Below are positions 8,758 through 16,815 of a stretch of 64,000 nucleotides of DNA, piece by piece. The notes below the pieces were generated by a model. The model had not been told where the DNA came from. It ran no database searches and saw nothing but the letters and a program-made list of their open reading frames with translations. Source of the DNA: Glaciecola sp947496235 (lineage in GTDB: Bacteria; Pseudomonadota; Gammaproteobacteria; Enterobacterales; Alteromonadaceae); NCBI RefSeq assembly GCF_050306235.1, contig NZ_JBLWFH010000001.1, positions 372,001 through 436,000 of the forward strand. The letters run 5' to 3'. The translations under genes and the position numbers were made by a program. Numbering within the stretch: position 1 is the stretch's first letter; the number at the start of each line of letters is the position of its first letter.

Positions 8758-9712
8758 TTCACGACCACAAGCAGGGGTAAAACTGCGTGACGAGGACAAG
8801 GTAAAACATATACCTGTTACTGTGATCCCAACAGAAAAAGAGCAGATGCTGCGCAAACCTGAATGGATTAAGATCAAATTACCTCGCTCAACAGATCGCA
8901 TTGATCATATAAAAAGCACGTTGCGAAAAAATAAATTACACAGCGTTTGTGAAGAAGCTAGTTGTCCTAACTTAGCAGAATGTTTCAATCATGGTACGGC
9001 TACCTTCATGATTTTAGGAGACATTTGTACCCGCAGATGCCCGTTTTGTGATGTGGCTCATGGTAAGCCATTACCGCCAAGTGCTGAAGAGCCTGAAAAG
9101 TTAGCCAAAACTATTGCAGAAATGGCCTTGCGTTACGTTGTTATCACATCGGTAGATCGAGATGATTTACGTGACGGTGGTGCGCAGCACTTTGTCGATT
9201 GTATTAATGCGATTCGTGAACATTCGCCCACTACAAAAATTGAAGTATTAGTGCCAGATTTTCGAGGTCGAATGGACAAAGCTTTAGAGATATTCAAACA
9301 CGGCTTACCTGACGTGTTTAATCATAACCTTGAAACGATTCCACGTTTGTACCGTGAGTGTCGTCCTGGCGCTAACTATCAGTGGTCTTTGACACTACTG
9401 CAAAAGTTTAAACAACAACATCCTGAAATCCCAACCAAATCGGGATTGATGATGGGTATGGGTGAAACCAATGATGAGATGCAAAAAGTGTTAGAAGATC
9501 TCAGAGCCCATCAGGTAGATATGCTCACCTTAGGGCAATACTTGCAACCCAGTAAGTTTCACTTTCCAGTAAAACGTTATGTTCCCCCGGCAGAATTTGA
9601 TGCCTTAGGCGAATTTGCCAAACAAATAGGCTTCACCCATGCAGCTTGCGGCCCTATGGTGAGATCAAGTTACCATGCAGACAAACAAGCCCAAGGGGTT
9701 GAAGTAAAATAA
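8750..9712 (+). CDS. lipA: Lipoyl synthase LipA
   Basis: LipA is a radical-SAM enzyme that inserts two sulfurs into protein-bound octanoyl groups, completing lipoate. The 320-residue product has both cluster motifs: the auxiliary cluster CEEASCPNLAEC and the radical-SAM CTRRCPFC. The invariant C-terminal RSSYHA follows, in which the Ser ligates the auxiliary cluster. The ATG lies inside the end of lipB (GATGAG), so the two are translationally coupled. A clear terminator follows and ends the 1-9.7 kb cluster. Confidence 0.96.
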   Translation: MSNSRPQAGVKLRDEDKVKHIPVTVIPTEKEQMLRKPEWIKIKLPRSTDRIDHIKSTLRKNKLHSVCEEASCPNLAECFNHGTATFMILGDICTRRCPFCDVAHGKPLPPSAEEPEKLAKTIAEMALRYVVITSVDRDDLRDGGAQHFVDCINAIREHSPTTKIEVLVPDFRGRMDKALEIFKHGLPDVFNHNLETIPRLYRECRPGANYQWSLTLLQKFKQQHPEIPTKSGLMMGMGETNDEMQKVLEDLRAHQVDMLTLGQYLQPSKFHFPVKRYVPPAEFDALGEFAKQIGFTHAACGPMVRSSYHADKQAQGVEVK

Positions 9713-9715
9713 AAC

Positions 9716-9743
9716 AAAAAGCCATCAAAATTGATGGCTTTTT
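9716..9743 (+). terminator. Intrinsic terminator after lipA
   Basis: An 8-bp stem GCCATCAA / TTGATGGC with a 2-base loop is flanked by an A-run on the left and TTTTT on the right. This closes the dacA-lipA transcription unit. Confidence 0.85.
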
Positions 9744-9773
9744 ACTATATTCGTTCATTATTTAACCTTATTT

Positions 9774-9788
9774 TGTAATTTTATTACA
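9774..9788. promoter_or_regulatory. Candidate HexR operator upstream of pckA
   Basis: The 15-base perfect palindrome TGTAATTTTATTACA matches the form TGTAAT-N3-ATTACA known for HexR sites in gammaproteobacteria, where the RpiR-family regulator HexR (sensing KDPG) controls central carbon genes including gluconeogenic ones. It lies about 180 bases before the pckA start. The assignment is by motif only; hexR itself is not in the window. Confidence 0.6.
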
Positions 9789-9870
9789 TTTTAGCTGAAA
9801 TCGTTTTCGTAATCTCACATTAATATATTCATAACATCCTATTCATACTTTGTTATAAAAAAGCAATTTT

Positions 9871-9900
9871 ATTTGCGATTTTGGTATTAAAAACGCAAAT
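9871..9900. promoter_or_regulatory. Inverted repeat in the pckA leader/promoter
   Basis: Two 12-base arms, ATTTGCGATTTT and AAAAACGCAAAT, separated by GGTATT, are complementary with one mismatch. No T-run follows, so a terminator is unlikely. It sits about 70 bases upstream of the pckA ATG and may be an operator or an mRNA hairpin. The factor is unknown. Confidence 0.4.
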
Positions 9901-9968
9901 ACCCCTTGTTTATCAAGACATTTAGCACTAACATCAAATTTCCACCTACTAACGCCGAATGAAGTGAA

Positions 9969-11579
9969 ATGAAACTGAAAGACGCCCTGAAAGATTACAA
10001 TATTATTACGAATGCTGAGATTGTATATAATCCAGATTACGAAACACTTTACAAAGAAACCACGGATTTAGGTTTATCTGGCTTTGAAAAAGGAGTAGAT
10101 ACTGAATCTGGGGCTGTTTGTGTTCACACCGGTAAATTTACTGGCCGCTCCCCTAAAGACAAATACATTGTTAAAGACCAAACGACAGAAAATACAATAT
10201 GGTGGGGAGATAAAGGCCAAAACGACAATAAACCTATTTCACAAGAGGTTTGGAATGACCTGAAACAATTAGTTACCAACCAACTTAGCGGCAAACGCTT
10301 GTTCGTGGTTGATGCTTTTTGTGGTGCAGACGTTGCCACCCGCTTAGCAGTAAGGTTTGTTACCGAAGTAGCTTGGCAGGCACATTTTGTGACCAATATG
10401 TTTATAACACCAAGCGCGGAAGAATTGGAAAACTTTACACCAGATTTCGTGGTTATGAATGGTGCTAAAACTACCAATCCAGATTGGCAAAAACATGGAT
10501 TGAATTCGGAAAATTTTGTTGCTTTTAACTTAACTGAAAAAATTCAATTGATTGGCGGCACTTGGTACGGTGGAGAAATGAAAAAAGGTATGTTCTCCAT
10601 GATGAATTACTACCTTCCTTTGCAAGGTATCGCCTCCATGCACTGTAGCGCAAATGTTGGTGAACAAGGTGATGTTGCTATATTCTTTGGACTATCCGGA
10701 ACCGGCAAAACTACCCTATCGACTGATCCTAAACGACGCCTGATTGGTGACGATGAACACGGCTGGAATGATGAAGGCGTGTTTAATTTCGAAGGCGGAT
10801 GTTACGCAAAAACGATAAAACTTAAAAAAGAAAACGAGCCTGATATCTATAACGCGATCAGACGTAATGCGCTGTTAGAAAATGTGGCGGTTGATGAGAA
10901 TGGTAAGATAGATTACGACGACGGTTCTATTACTGAAAATACGCGAGTCTCCTATCCTATTGACCATATTGAGAACATTGTTAAGCCAGCATCTAAAGCT
11001 GGTCATGCTAAAAAAGTAATATTTCTCACGGCAGATGCATTTGGTGTTTTACCTGCTGTCGCTAAATTGACCCCAGAACAGGCTCAATATTACTTCTTAA
11101 GCGGTTTTACCGCTAAGTTAGCAGGTACGGAAAGAGGAATAACTGAGCCAACACCTACATTCTCTAGTTGTTTTGGCGCAGCATTCTTATCTTTGCATCC
11201 AACCCAATATGCGCAAGTTCTCGAAAGTCGCATGCAGGCGGTAGGAGCACAAGCCTATTTGGTAAATACTGGTTGGAATGGCACTGGAAAACGTATTTCA
11301 ATTAAAGCGACGCGTGCCATCATAGATGCAATCCTAGATGGCAGTATTGAAAATGCAGAAAGTTTCCAACTGCCTATTTTTGATTTAGCTATTCCTAAAG
11401 CTTTGCACGACGTGCAAAGCCAATTATTAGATCCTCGTGCAACTTATGAAGAAAGTGATACTTGGTATGAAAAAGCCGAAAGTTTAGCTGAAAAGTTCAT
11501 TCAGAACTTCGATAAGTTTACGGACACCACTAAAGGAAAAGAATTGGTCGCTGCTGGCCCCAAAATTCTGGTGGTATAA
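9969..11579 (+). CDS. pckA: Phosphoenolpyruvate carboxykinase (ATP)
   Basis: PckA converts oxaloacetate and ATP to phosphoenolpyruvate, ADP and CO2, the entry step of gluconeogenesis from TCA intermediates. The 536-residue product matches the ATP-dependent family (E. coli 540). Visible motifs are the substrate site GRSPKDKYIV, the metal/phosphate-binding GGTWYGGEMKKGMFS, the P-loop GLSGTGKTTLS, and the kinase-2 motif LIGDDEHGW. It is monocistronic, behind a 225-base spacer with a HexR-type palindrome, and ends at a terminator shared with the convergent gene. Gluconeogenic use fits growth on hydroxybutyrate or acetate. Confidence 0.96.
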   Translation: MKLKDALKDYNIITNAEIVYNPDYETLYKETTDLGLSGFEKGVDTESGAVCVHTGKFTGRSPKDKYIVKDQTTENTIWWGDKGQNDNKPISQEVWNDLKQLVTNQLSGKRLFVVDAFCGADVATRLAVRFVTEVAWQAHFVTNMFITPSAEELENFTPDFVVMNGAKTTNPDWQKHGLNSENFVAFNLTEKIQLIGGTWYGGEMKKGMFSMMNYYLPLQGIASMHCSANVGEQGDVAIFFGLSGTGKTTLSTDPKRRLIGDDEHGWNDEGVFNFEGGCYAKTIKLKKENEPDIYNAIRRNALLENVAVDENGKIDYDDGSITENTRVSYPIDHIENIVKPASKAGHAKKVIFLTADAFGVLPAVAKLTPEQAQYYFLSGFTAKLAGTERGITEPTPTFSSCFGAAFLSLHPTQYAQVLESRMQAVGAQAYLVNTGWNGTGKRISIKATRAIIDAILDGSIENAESFQLPIFDLAIPKALHDVQSQLLDPRATYEESDTWYEKAESLAEKFIQNFDKFTDTTKGKELVAAGPKILVV

Positions 11580-11616
11580 CGAGTTAACGCATTAGTGAAA
11601 AAGCTTGTTCATTATT

Positions 11617-11643
11617 GGCCACTGCTATAGTGGCCTTTTTTTA
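11617..11643. terminator. Intrinsic terminator between pckA and the ThrE-type gene
   Basis: A 7-bp stem GGCCACT / AGTGGCC with loop GCTAT is followed by an eight-T run. It sits between two convergent genes and reads as a good terminator for pckA; the T-run runs into the stop codon of the opposite gene. Confidence 0.8.
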
Positions 11644-12867
11644 CAAGGCTTTTCTGGTTGGCGCCACCACGTTGGCAAAAATTAACCCTGCGACTAAAGA
11701 CATTAAGATTAAAAATGTTTCTTGCCCAATGTGGTCAGCCTGAACAAAGTTTTGGCCAGAGATAAAAGCATTTAGTCCGATATAAGTTTTTGAGCCAGGA
11801 ACCAACACAATCAATCCATGCATTGCAATAATAGTTGAAGGCTTGTTGACCATACGGGTAAACACATTCGCAAATACACCTAAGGCAAATGCTCCTAAAA
11901 AGGCACCTAACCCTTGTTCGAGGTATGCTGAACTCCATTTGGTTGTAGCATAGGCCAAAATAGTGGCTAATATTGCCCAAGGAATATCGCTAACCTGAGT
12001 TCGAAAAATTGTTACTAAGCCTAAGCTTAAACCTAAGACACCAAGCCACTGCACCCAAAACGGCATGGGTTGGTTAACCTGCACGGTAAATTCACCTACC
12101 AGCGCAACACTTAAATAGATACCCAAAAAAGCGCCAAAATATAGTTTAAATAGCTGCATAGCAGCATCCATAATTCTAGCTGTACCAGATACTAGATTAC
12201 GCGAAGAAAGCTCTGCTAGCCCCATAGTGAGGGACAGTCCGGGGACTAGAATTATCAACGACGATAATATAATTAACCAAATATTTATCCCATGAAAATA
12301 ATGATATGAGAGCATGCTAGCAATAAAGGCTACTGAGAATGAAGCTACTGGCTCTAACATTAAATTCACGCGTTTACTTTTTTGCGCCCATAGCGTCCAC
12401 AAATAAACCACCAAACCCAGCACTGAGGATATCAGTACTTCGCGAATACCTGCAGCCATCAAAGTAGCAAAAGCACCTGTAGAGATAGCAAAACCAAAAC
12501 CTGTCACAACACGACCGTAAGGGCTTGGCAGTGCATCAATGTGATCTAATTCAGCATCTGCTTCCGATAGATTGATTTCACCTTTGAGTAACTTCCCAGC
12601 CAGAGCGTCTGTTTTGGCCAATGCATTTAGATCTTGTTCTCCCGGATTTAAGCGCGCCGCATGTGTGTATTCGTCTTCATGACGGTCACTCCATATCACG
12701 AAAGTCAATGATGTAGGTGTTGATATAAAAGATGCACGAACGCCTAAATAACTGGCAATTTCAGTTAAGTATGCCTCTAATCGAAAAGCTGGAGTTCCAT
12801 ATTTATGTAGCATTTTACCCAGCTTTACAATAAAGCGTCTTATTTGTGTGAATTCAGTTTTGTCCAT
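11641..12867 (-). CDS. ThrE-family threonine/serine exporter-like protein
   Basis: This 408-residue membrane protein belongs to the ThrE family, in which Corynebacterium glutamicum ThrE exports threonine and serine. The N-terminal soluble part (about residues 1-120: KLGKMLHKYGTPAFRLE and SFISTPTSLTF) is the DUF1212 domain, followed by about ten hydrophobic segments. In E. coli the two halves are separate proteins (YjjP, YjjB); here they are fused, as in ThrE. I start at the ATG three codons inside an upstream TTG. It is alone on this strand, convergent with pckA. Actual substrate is not known. Confidence 0.82.
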   Translation of the reverse strand: MDKTEFTQIRRFIVKLGKMLHKYGTPAFRLEAYLTEIASYLGVRASFISTPTSLTFVIWSDRHEDEYTHAARLNPGEQDLNALAKTDALAGKLLKGEINLSEADAELDHIDALPSPYGRVVTGFGFAISTGAFATLMAAGIREVLISSVLGLVVYLWTLWAQKSKRVNLMLEPVASFSVAFIASMLSYHYFHGINIWLIILSSLIILVPGLSLTMGLAELSSRNLVSGTARIMDAAMQLFKLYFGAFLGIYLSVALVGEFTVQVNQPMPFWVQWLGVLGLSLGLVTIFRTQVSDIPWAILATILAYATTKWSSAYLEQGLGAFLGAFALGVFANVFTRMVNKPSTIIAMHGLIVLVPGSKTYIGLNAFISGQNFVQADHIGQETFLILMSLVAGLIFANVVAPTRKAL

Positions 12868-13158
12868 GCCCGTCAATTATAGTCTTTAAAAAATGTAGCT
12901 GTAAAAATATCTGCGCTATTTCTAATAGCCGCAATGATAGTCATGTTATTACGGCTGACAACAGATAATATTTATCACTTATTCATTAGTATTTCTAATC
13001 GATTAGTCACTAATTCCAACACAGTCTATTCATAAACGCGTGTTGATTTAACGCAAGCGAAAGCGATAAACACATATTAGGGGTTTATAAACCGATTCGC
13101 TAAGGATATAGTGAATAAAATCAATAAGATCATTTAACTGGACTGTTGGAATATCATT

Positions 13159-14604
13159 ATGGGTCAACAATTTGAAAAGGATCACTTTTCAGAACAGGAT
13201 TTTCTTGAGTTTAGCCAACGACTTCATAAGCAGATTTATCAATTACGGGATAAAATAGAAACCAAAGGCTTTTCCAGTGGCCCAGCTTCATTTGGTGCAG
13301 AATTAGAACTTTATCTACTTGATGAAGAATTCAACCCTAAATGCACGAATCAAAACATTTTAAAAACCGCAAATAACCCTCTGCTCACAGAAGAGTTAAA
13401 TCAATATAATTTGGAAATTAATTTATCCCCAGTCGAATCAGCACCAGACGCATTGAGTCAAATGCAAACTCAATTATTACAAGAGTTAGACAAATTAGAG
13501 AATCATGCTCAAGAGCATCAAACACAATTCATGCCCATAGGTATTTTACCGACGTTAGAAGAACGGCATTTGCATATCAACCATATGACAGATCTGCCTC
13601 GCTATCGAGCTTTGACTCATCAGCTCTCTACCGGCAAAAGTGAACCTTTTCATGTGGATATTAACGGGTTTGAAAGTCTGCGAATGAGTTGTGCAGAAGT
13701 GACGTTAGAGGGAGCTAATACATCTTTTCAAGTCCATTATAAAGTGCCTGCTGATGATTTCCCGAACCTGTTTAACGCAGCACAATTGGTCACGCCATTG
13801 GTCTTAGCAATAGGCGCCAATTCCCCTTTGTTTATGGGTAAAAAGCTGTGGCAAGAAACCAGAATTGCCCTGTTTAAACAATCTATTGATAACAGAACGA
13901 AAGAGCTCACTGAATGGCGTCAACCAGCGCGAGTATCCTTTGGTCAAGGTTGGATTCGTCATAGTGCTTGGGAGCTTTTCGCCGAAAATGTAGCGCTTTA
14001 TCCACCAGTGCTACCTGTGATTGACAAACAAAATAGTCCTTTCAAAGAACTTCTAATGCACCACGGTACTGTTTGGTCATGGAATCGAGCGGTTTATGAT
14101 GATCACGGAGATGGTCACCTGCGCATTGAGTTTAGGGCGTTGCCAGCAGGTCCAACGGTAGTCGATATGATAGCCAACGCTGCATTGATGATTGGATTAA
14201 CCAAAGCGCTTGCAAATAATATCAATGATTATTTGGTGAAACTGCCTTTTCAACATGCAGAATATAATTTTTATCGCGCCGCGAAACATGGACTAGATGC
14301 TAAAATTCTTTGGCCAAGCTTAAAACAAAGCCAACTAAAAGACTTTACTGTCGGTGAAATATTAATGCATTTACTGCCCCATGCAGTTGAAGGGCTGATA
14401 AGTCTTGGCATTAGCCCATCAGACGCAAATTATTACATAGATATTATTGAGCAACGGTTAGCTAAACGCCAAACTGGCGCGTCTTGGCAACTCGCGCAAT
14501 TAGAAAAATTAGAACAAAAATACGATCGAAAAGCGGCTATTCAGCAAATGTTAAGTCGATATTTGTACAATATGAAAGCCAATATCCCGGTCAGTAAATG
14601 GTAG
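13159..14604 (+). CDS. GCS2-type glutamate-cysteine ligase-like protein
   Basis: The 481-residue product resembles the GCS2 group of ATP-dependent carboxylate-amine ligases, related to YbdK and plant-type glutamate-cysteine ligase. The fold signature is GAELELYLLDE near residue 48, ELNQYNLEINLSPVES near residue 92, and a C-terminal HLRIEFRALPAGPT block that contributes to the ATP/metal site. Its true substrate is unknown; several members of this group make other amide bonds. It is the first gene of a three-gene operon: a deacylase of the aspartoacylase family starts 10 bases after its stop. The 291-base spacer upstream is AT-rich and must hold its promoter. Confidence 0.75.
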   Translation: MGQQFEKDHFSEQDFLEFSQRLHKQIYQLRDKIETKGFSSGPASFGAELELYLLDEEFNPKCTNQNILKTANNPLLTEELNQYNLEINLSPVESAPDALSQMQTQLLQELDKLENHAQEHQTQFMPIGILPTLEERHLHINHMTDLPRYRALTHQLSTGKSEPFHVDINGFESLRMSCAEVTLEGANTSFQVHYKVPADDFPNLFNAAQLVTPLVLAIGANSPLFMGKKLWQETRIALFKQSIDNRTKELTEWRQPARVSFGQGWIRHSAWELFAENVALYPPVLPVIDKQNSPFKELLMHHGTVWSWNRAVYDDHGDGHLRIEFRALPAGPTVVDMIANAALMIGLTKALANNINDYLVKLPFQHAEYNFYRAAKHGLDAKILWPSLKQSQLKDFTVGEILMHLLPHAVEGLISLGISPSDANYYIDIIEQRLAKRQTGASWQLAQLEKLEQKYDRKAAIQQMLSRYLYNMKANIPVSKW

Positions 14605-14614
14605 TATATGTCCT

Positions 14615-15634
14615 GTGAAATTAGTCGAATATAAAGAACAAGAGGTCCGTGAATTTGCCAAACATTTGGACTTTGTTGGTTTTGCCAAACGACTTGGAAG
14701 CGCGTGTTATTTTGACCTTAATGGGCATTTTCAAGGAATGTCATTTGCCGTTACAACCTTATTGCATGGAAACGAGCCTTCGGGTTTATTCGCGATCTAC
14801 CAATTGTTAAAAACCGATTTTGCTCCCAGACACAAGGTAAGGTTTGTCATCGCATCTCTAACCGCCGCGCTTACTGAACCCTTGTTTACGCATAGAATGT
14901 TGCCCGGAAAAAAAGATCTCAATCGTTGTTTTAATCCATCTGCGCAGGGGCACAAACAAACGGATTTGCAAATTGCATTAGCTGACGCCATCAATGATAA
15001 GATTTCGCAGTTTAAACCAGATGCTATTGTAGATATTCACAATACTTCAGGCAGCGGGCCTGCATTTGGTGTTGCAGTTGAGCAGTCAGCTGAGTCCCTA
15101 AGTTTAGTCAGTTTTTTCTGTCAACGCATCATAATTACAGATATTCACTTGGGAGCAATCATGGAACAGGATTTTGGTTGTCCAATAGTGACAATTGAAG
15201 CTGGCGGCTCTCAAGACAATGATGCTAACGACACGGCATTTATGGGATTAAAAAACATATTGCTCGCCAAATCGCCGTTAAAACATCAAAGTATTTTAGA
15301 AGTTTTATTACACCCTAGGCGTTTAGAAGTAAAAGATGCTGCTAGCATCACCTACAGCCTAGAAAACAACACAGATTTTGATATTAGTATGCGCAGTGAC
15401 ATCGAAAGACACAACTTTGGCATCACTCCAGCGGGTACTCATCTTGGCTGGGTAAATAAGCCCATTGAGCAACTGCTTAAATTGGACAACAAGGATCAGG
15501 TAGATGCTTTTTTTTCTTTGGACGGCAATAAATTAATAGCTAAGCGAGCATTACGTTTGTTCATGGTAACCACTCGTGCAGATATAGCAGTATCAGATTG
15601 TTTGTTTTATGTAGTGAGTGCTGATGAAAACTAA
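14615..15634 (+). CDS. Succinylglutamate desuccinylase/aspartoacylase-like zinc hydrolase
   Basis: The 339-residue product belongs to the AstE/AspA group of M14-like zinc amidohydrolases, which cleave N-acyl amino acids. The zinc ligands are visible as the His and Glu of LLHGNEPSG (about residues 49-57) and the His of DIHNTSG (about residue 142), with the substrate-binding NRCFNP and the downstream catalytic-Glu region IVTIEAGG. It starts with GTG; no in-frame ATG fits the conserved N-terminus. The other arginine-catabolic ast genes are absent nearby, so arginine succinyltransferase-pathway function is unlikely. Its neighbour forms amide bonds, which suggests a paired substrate. Confidence 0.8.
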   Translation: MKLVEYKEQEVREFAKHLDFVGFAKRLGSACYFDLNGHFQGMSFAVTTLLHGNEPSGLFAIYQLLKTDFAPRHKVRFVIASLTAALTEPLFTHRMLPGKKDLNRCFNPSAQGHKQTDLQIALADAINDKISQFKPDAIVDIHNTSGSGPAFGVAVEQSAESLSLVSFFCQRIIITDIHLGAIMEQDFGCPIVTIEAGGSQDNDANDTAFMGLKNILLAKSPLKHQSILEVLLHPRRLEVKDAASITYSLENNTDFDISMRSDIERHNFGITPAGTHLGWVNKPIEQLLKLDNKDQVDAFFSLDGNKLIAKRALRLFMVTTRADIAVSDCLFYVVSADEN

Positions 15635-16769
15635 CCCCCTTGATAGCAAATTATTCTTAGCCGAATATTGGCAACAAAAACCCTTAGTGATTCGTGGATT
15701 TATTCAGCTCTTTAACGACCCAATAGATGAGCATGATTTAGCCGGGTTAGCCCAAGAAGAGGAAATTGATGCCCGAATAGTACGTCGCTTCAATGGGCAA
15801 TGGAAAGTATTCCAAGGTCCCTTTGAGACATTTGATGACAAGTGTAAAGGCGATTGGACGTTGTTAGTGCAAGGGGTCGACAAGTATATTGACCAAGTCA
15901 AAGCCCTGTTTGAATTAGTCAGTTTTCTTCCCGCCTGGCGCACCGATGACGTGATGATCAGCTACTCGGTAAAAAATGCCGGCGTTGGAGCACATATTGA
16001 TCAATACGATGTTTTTATTATTCAGGGAAAAGGCAAACGTAGATGGAAAGTAGGTGCAAAAGGCGAACATGCGCCGTTTAGCCCCACTGAAAATTTATCT
16101 TTAGTGAATGACTTTGAGCCTATTATTGATGAAGTGTTATTGCCGGGGGATGCTATTTACATTCCTCCACAATTTCCCCATTCAGGCGTCACAATCGAAG
16201 ATAGTCTAAATTATTCCATAGGTTTTAGAGCCCCTAGCTTTACCGAACTCTTGCATGAAGTGACCGATCAAGCTATTGCCAGTGAGTTAGCAGTTCCCCG
16301 CTATCAAGATAATAAGAGTTTACTCAATCGTCAGCATCCATTTCATGCTGTAACACCAGCGGAAATTCAAGAGTTAAAAGCCTACTTAACATCGCAAATC
16401 AATTCATCGGCTTTTGACGATGTGTTAATGAGAGCCATAAGTCAAAGTCATTTACCAGAAACAGATGAAGAAGATTACACACTTGAGGACTTAATGGAAT
16501 GTGTAAATGATGCTCAATCCCTTTATTTAAGCCCAGGGGTTAAACCCATATTTTTAACTGATGAAGATTCAACATTATCAAGGTTTTATATAAATTGCGT
16601 AGCATTTGATGTGGCGTCTGAACATCAGTCCTTGGTGCAAGATCTTATTCACGATGGATATCTCAACATGAACCCTGAACTAGAAGATATCATTTGCCAA
16701 AATGAAGCACTGCAAAGCCTTTTACTGGGTTTGCTGAATTTGGGATATATTTATATTGAAGATCAGTAA
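15624..16769 (+). CDS. roxA: Ribosomal oxygenase RoxA (L16 arginine hydroxylase), JmjC cupin
   Basis: RoxA (E. coli YcfD) is an Fe(II)/2-oxoglutarate oxygenase that hydroxylates an arginine of ribosomal protein L16. The 381-residue product is close to YcfD (373) and matches it along the JmjC domain: RRFNGQWKVFQGPFE, the iron-binding HxD in AHIDQYDVFIIQG, IPPQFPHSG with the distal His, and YSIGFRAPS. A winged-helix-like C-terminal domain follows. The ATG is inside the end of the upstream deacylase gene (11-base overlap), so translation is probably coupled. A terminator follows. Confidence 0.9.
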   Translation: MKTNPLDSKLFLAEYWQQKPLVIRGFIQLFNDPIDEHDLAGLAQEEEIDARIVRRFNGQWKVFQGPFETFDDKCKGDWTLLVQGVDKYIDQVKALFELVSFLPAWRTDDVMISYSVKNAGVGAHIDQYDVFIIQGKGKRRWKVGAKGEHAPFSPTENLSLVNDFEPIIDEVLLPGDAIYIPPQFPHSGVTIEDSLNYSIGFRAPSFTELLHEVTDQAIASELAVPRYQDNKSLLNRQHPFHAVTPAEIQELKAYLTSQINSSAFDDVLMRAISQSHLPETDEEDYTLEDLMECVNDAQSLYLSPGVKPIFLTDEDSTLSRFYINCVAFDVASEHQSLVQDLIHDGYLNMNPELEDIICQNEALQSLLLGLLNLGYIYIEDQ

Positions 16770-16775
16770 CCCGAT

Positions 16776-16812
16776 AAAAACGGCGTTTAAGCTCAACCTA
16801 AACGCCTTTTTA
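16776..16812. terminator. Bidirectional terminator, roxA / S9 peptidase
   Basis: An 8-bp stem GGCGTTTA / TAAACGCC is preceded by AAAAA and followed by TTTTT, so it can stop transcripts from both convergent genes. Confidence 0.85.
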
Positions 16813-16815
16813 CAA

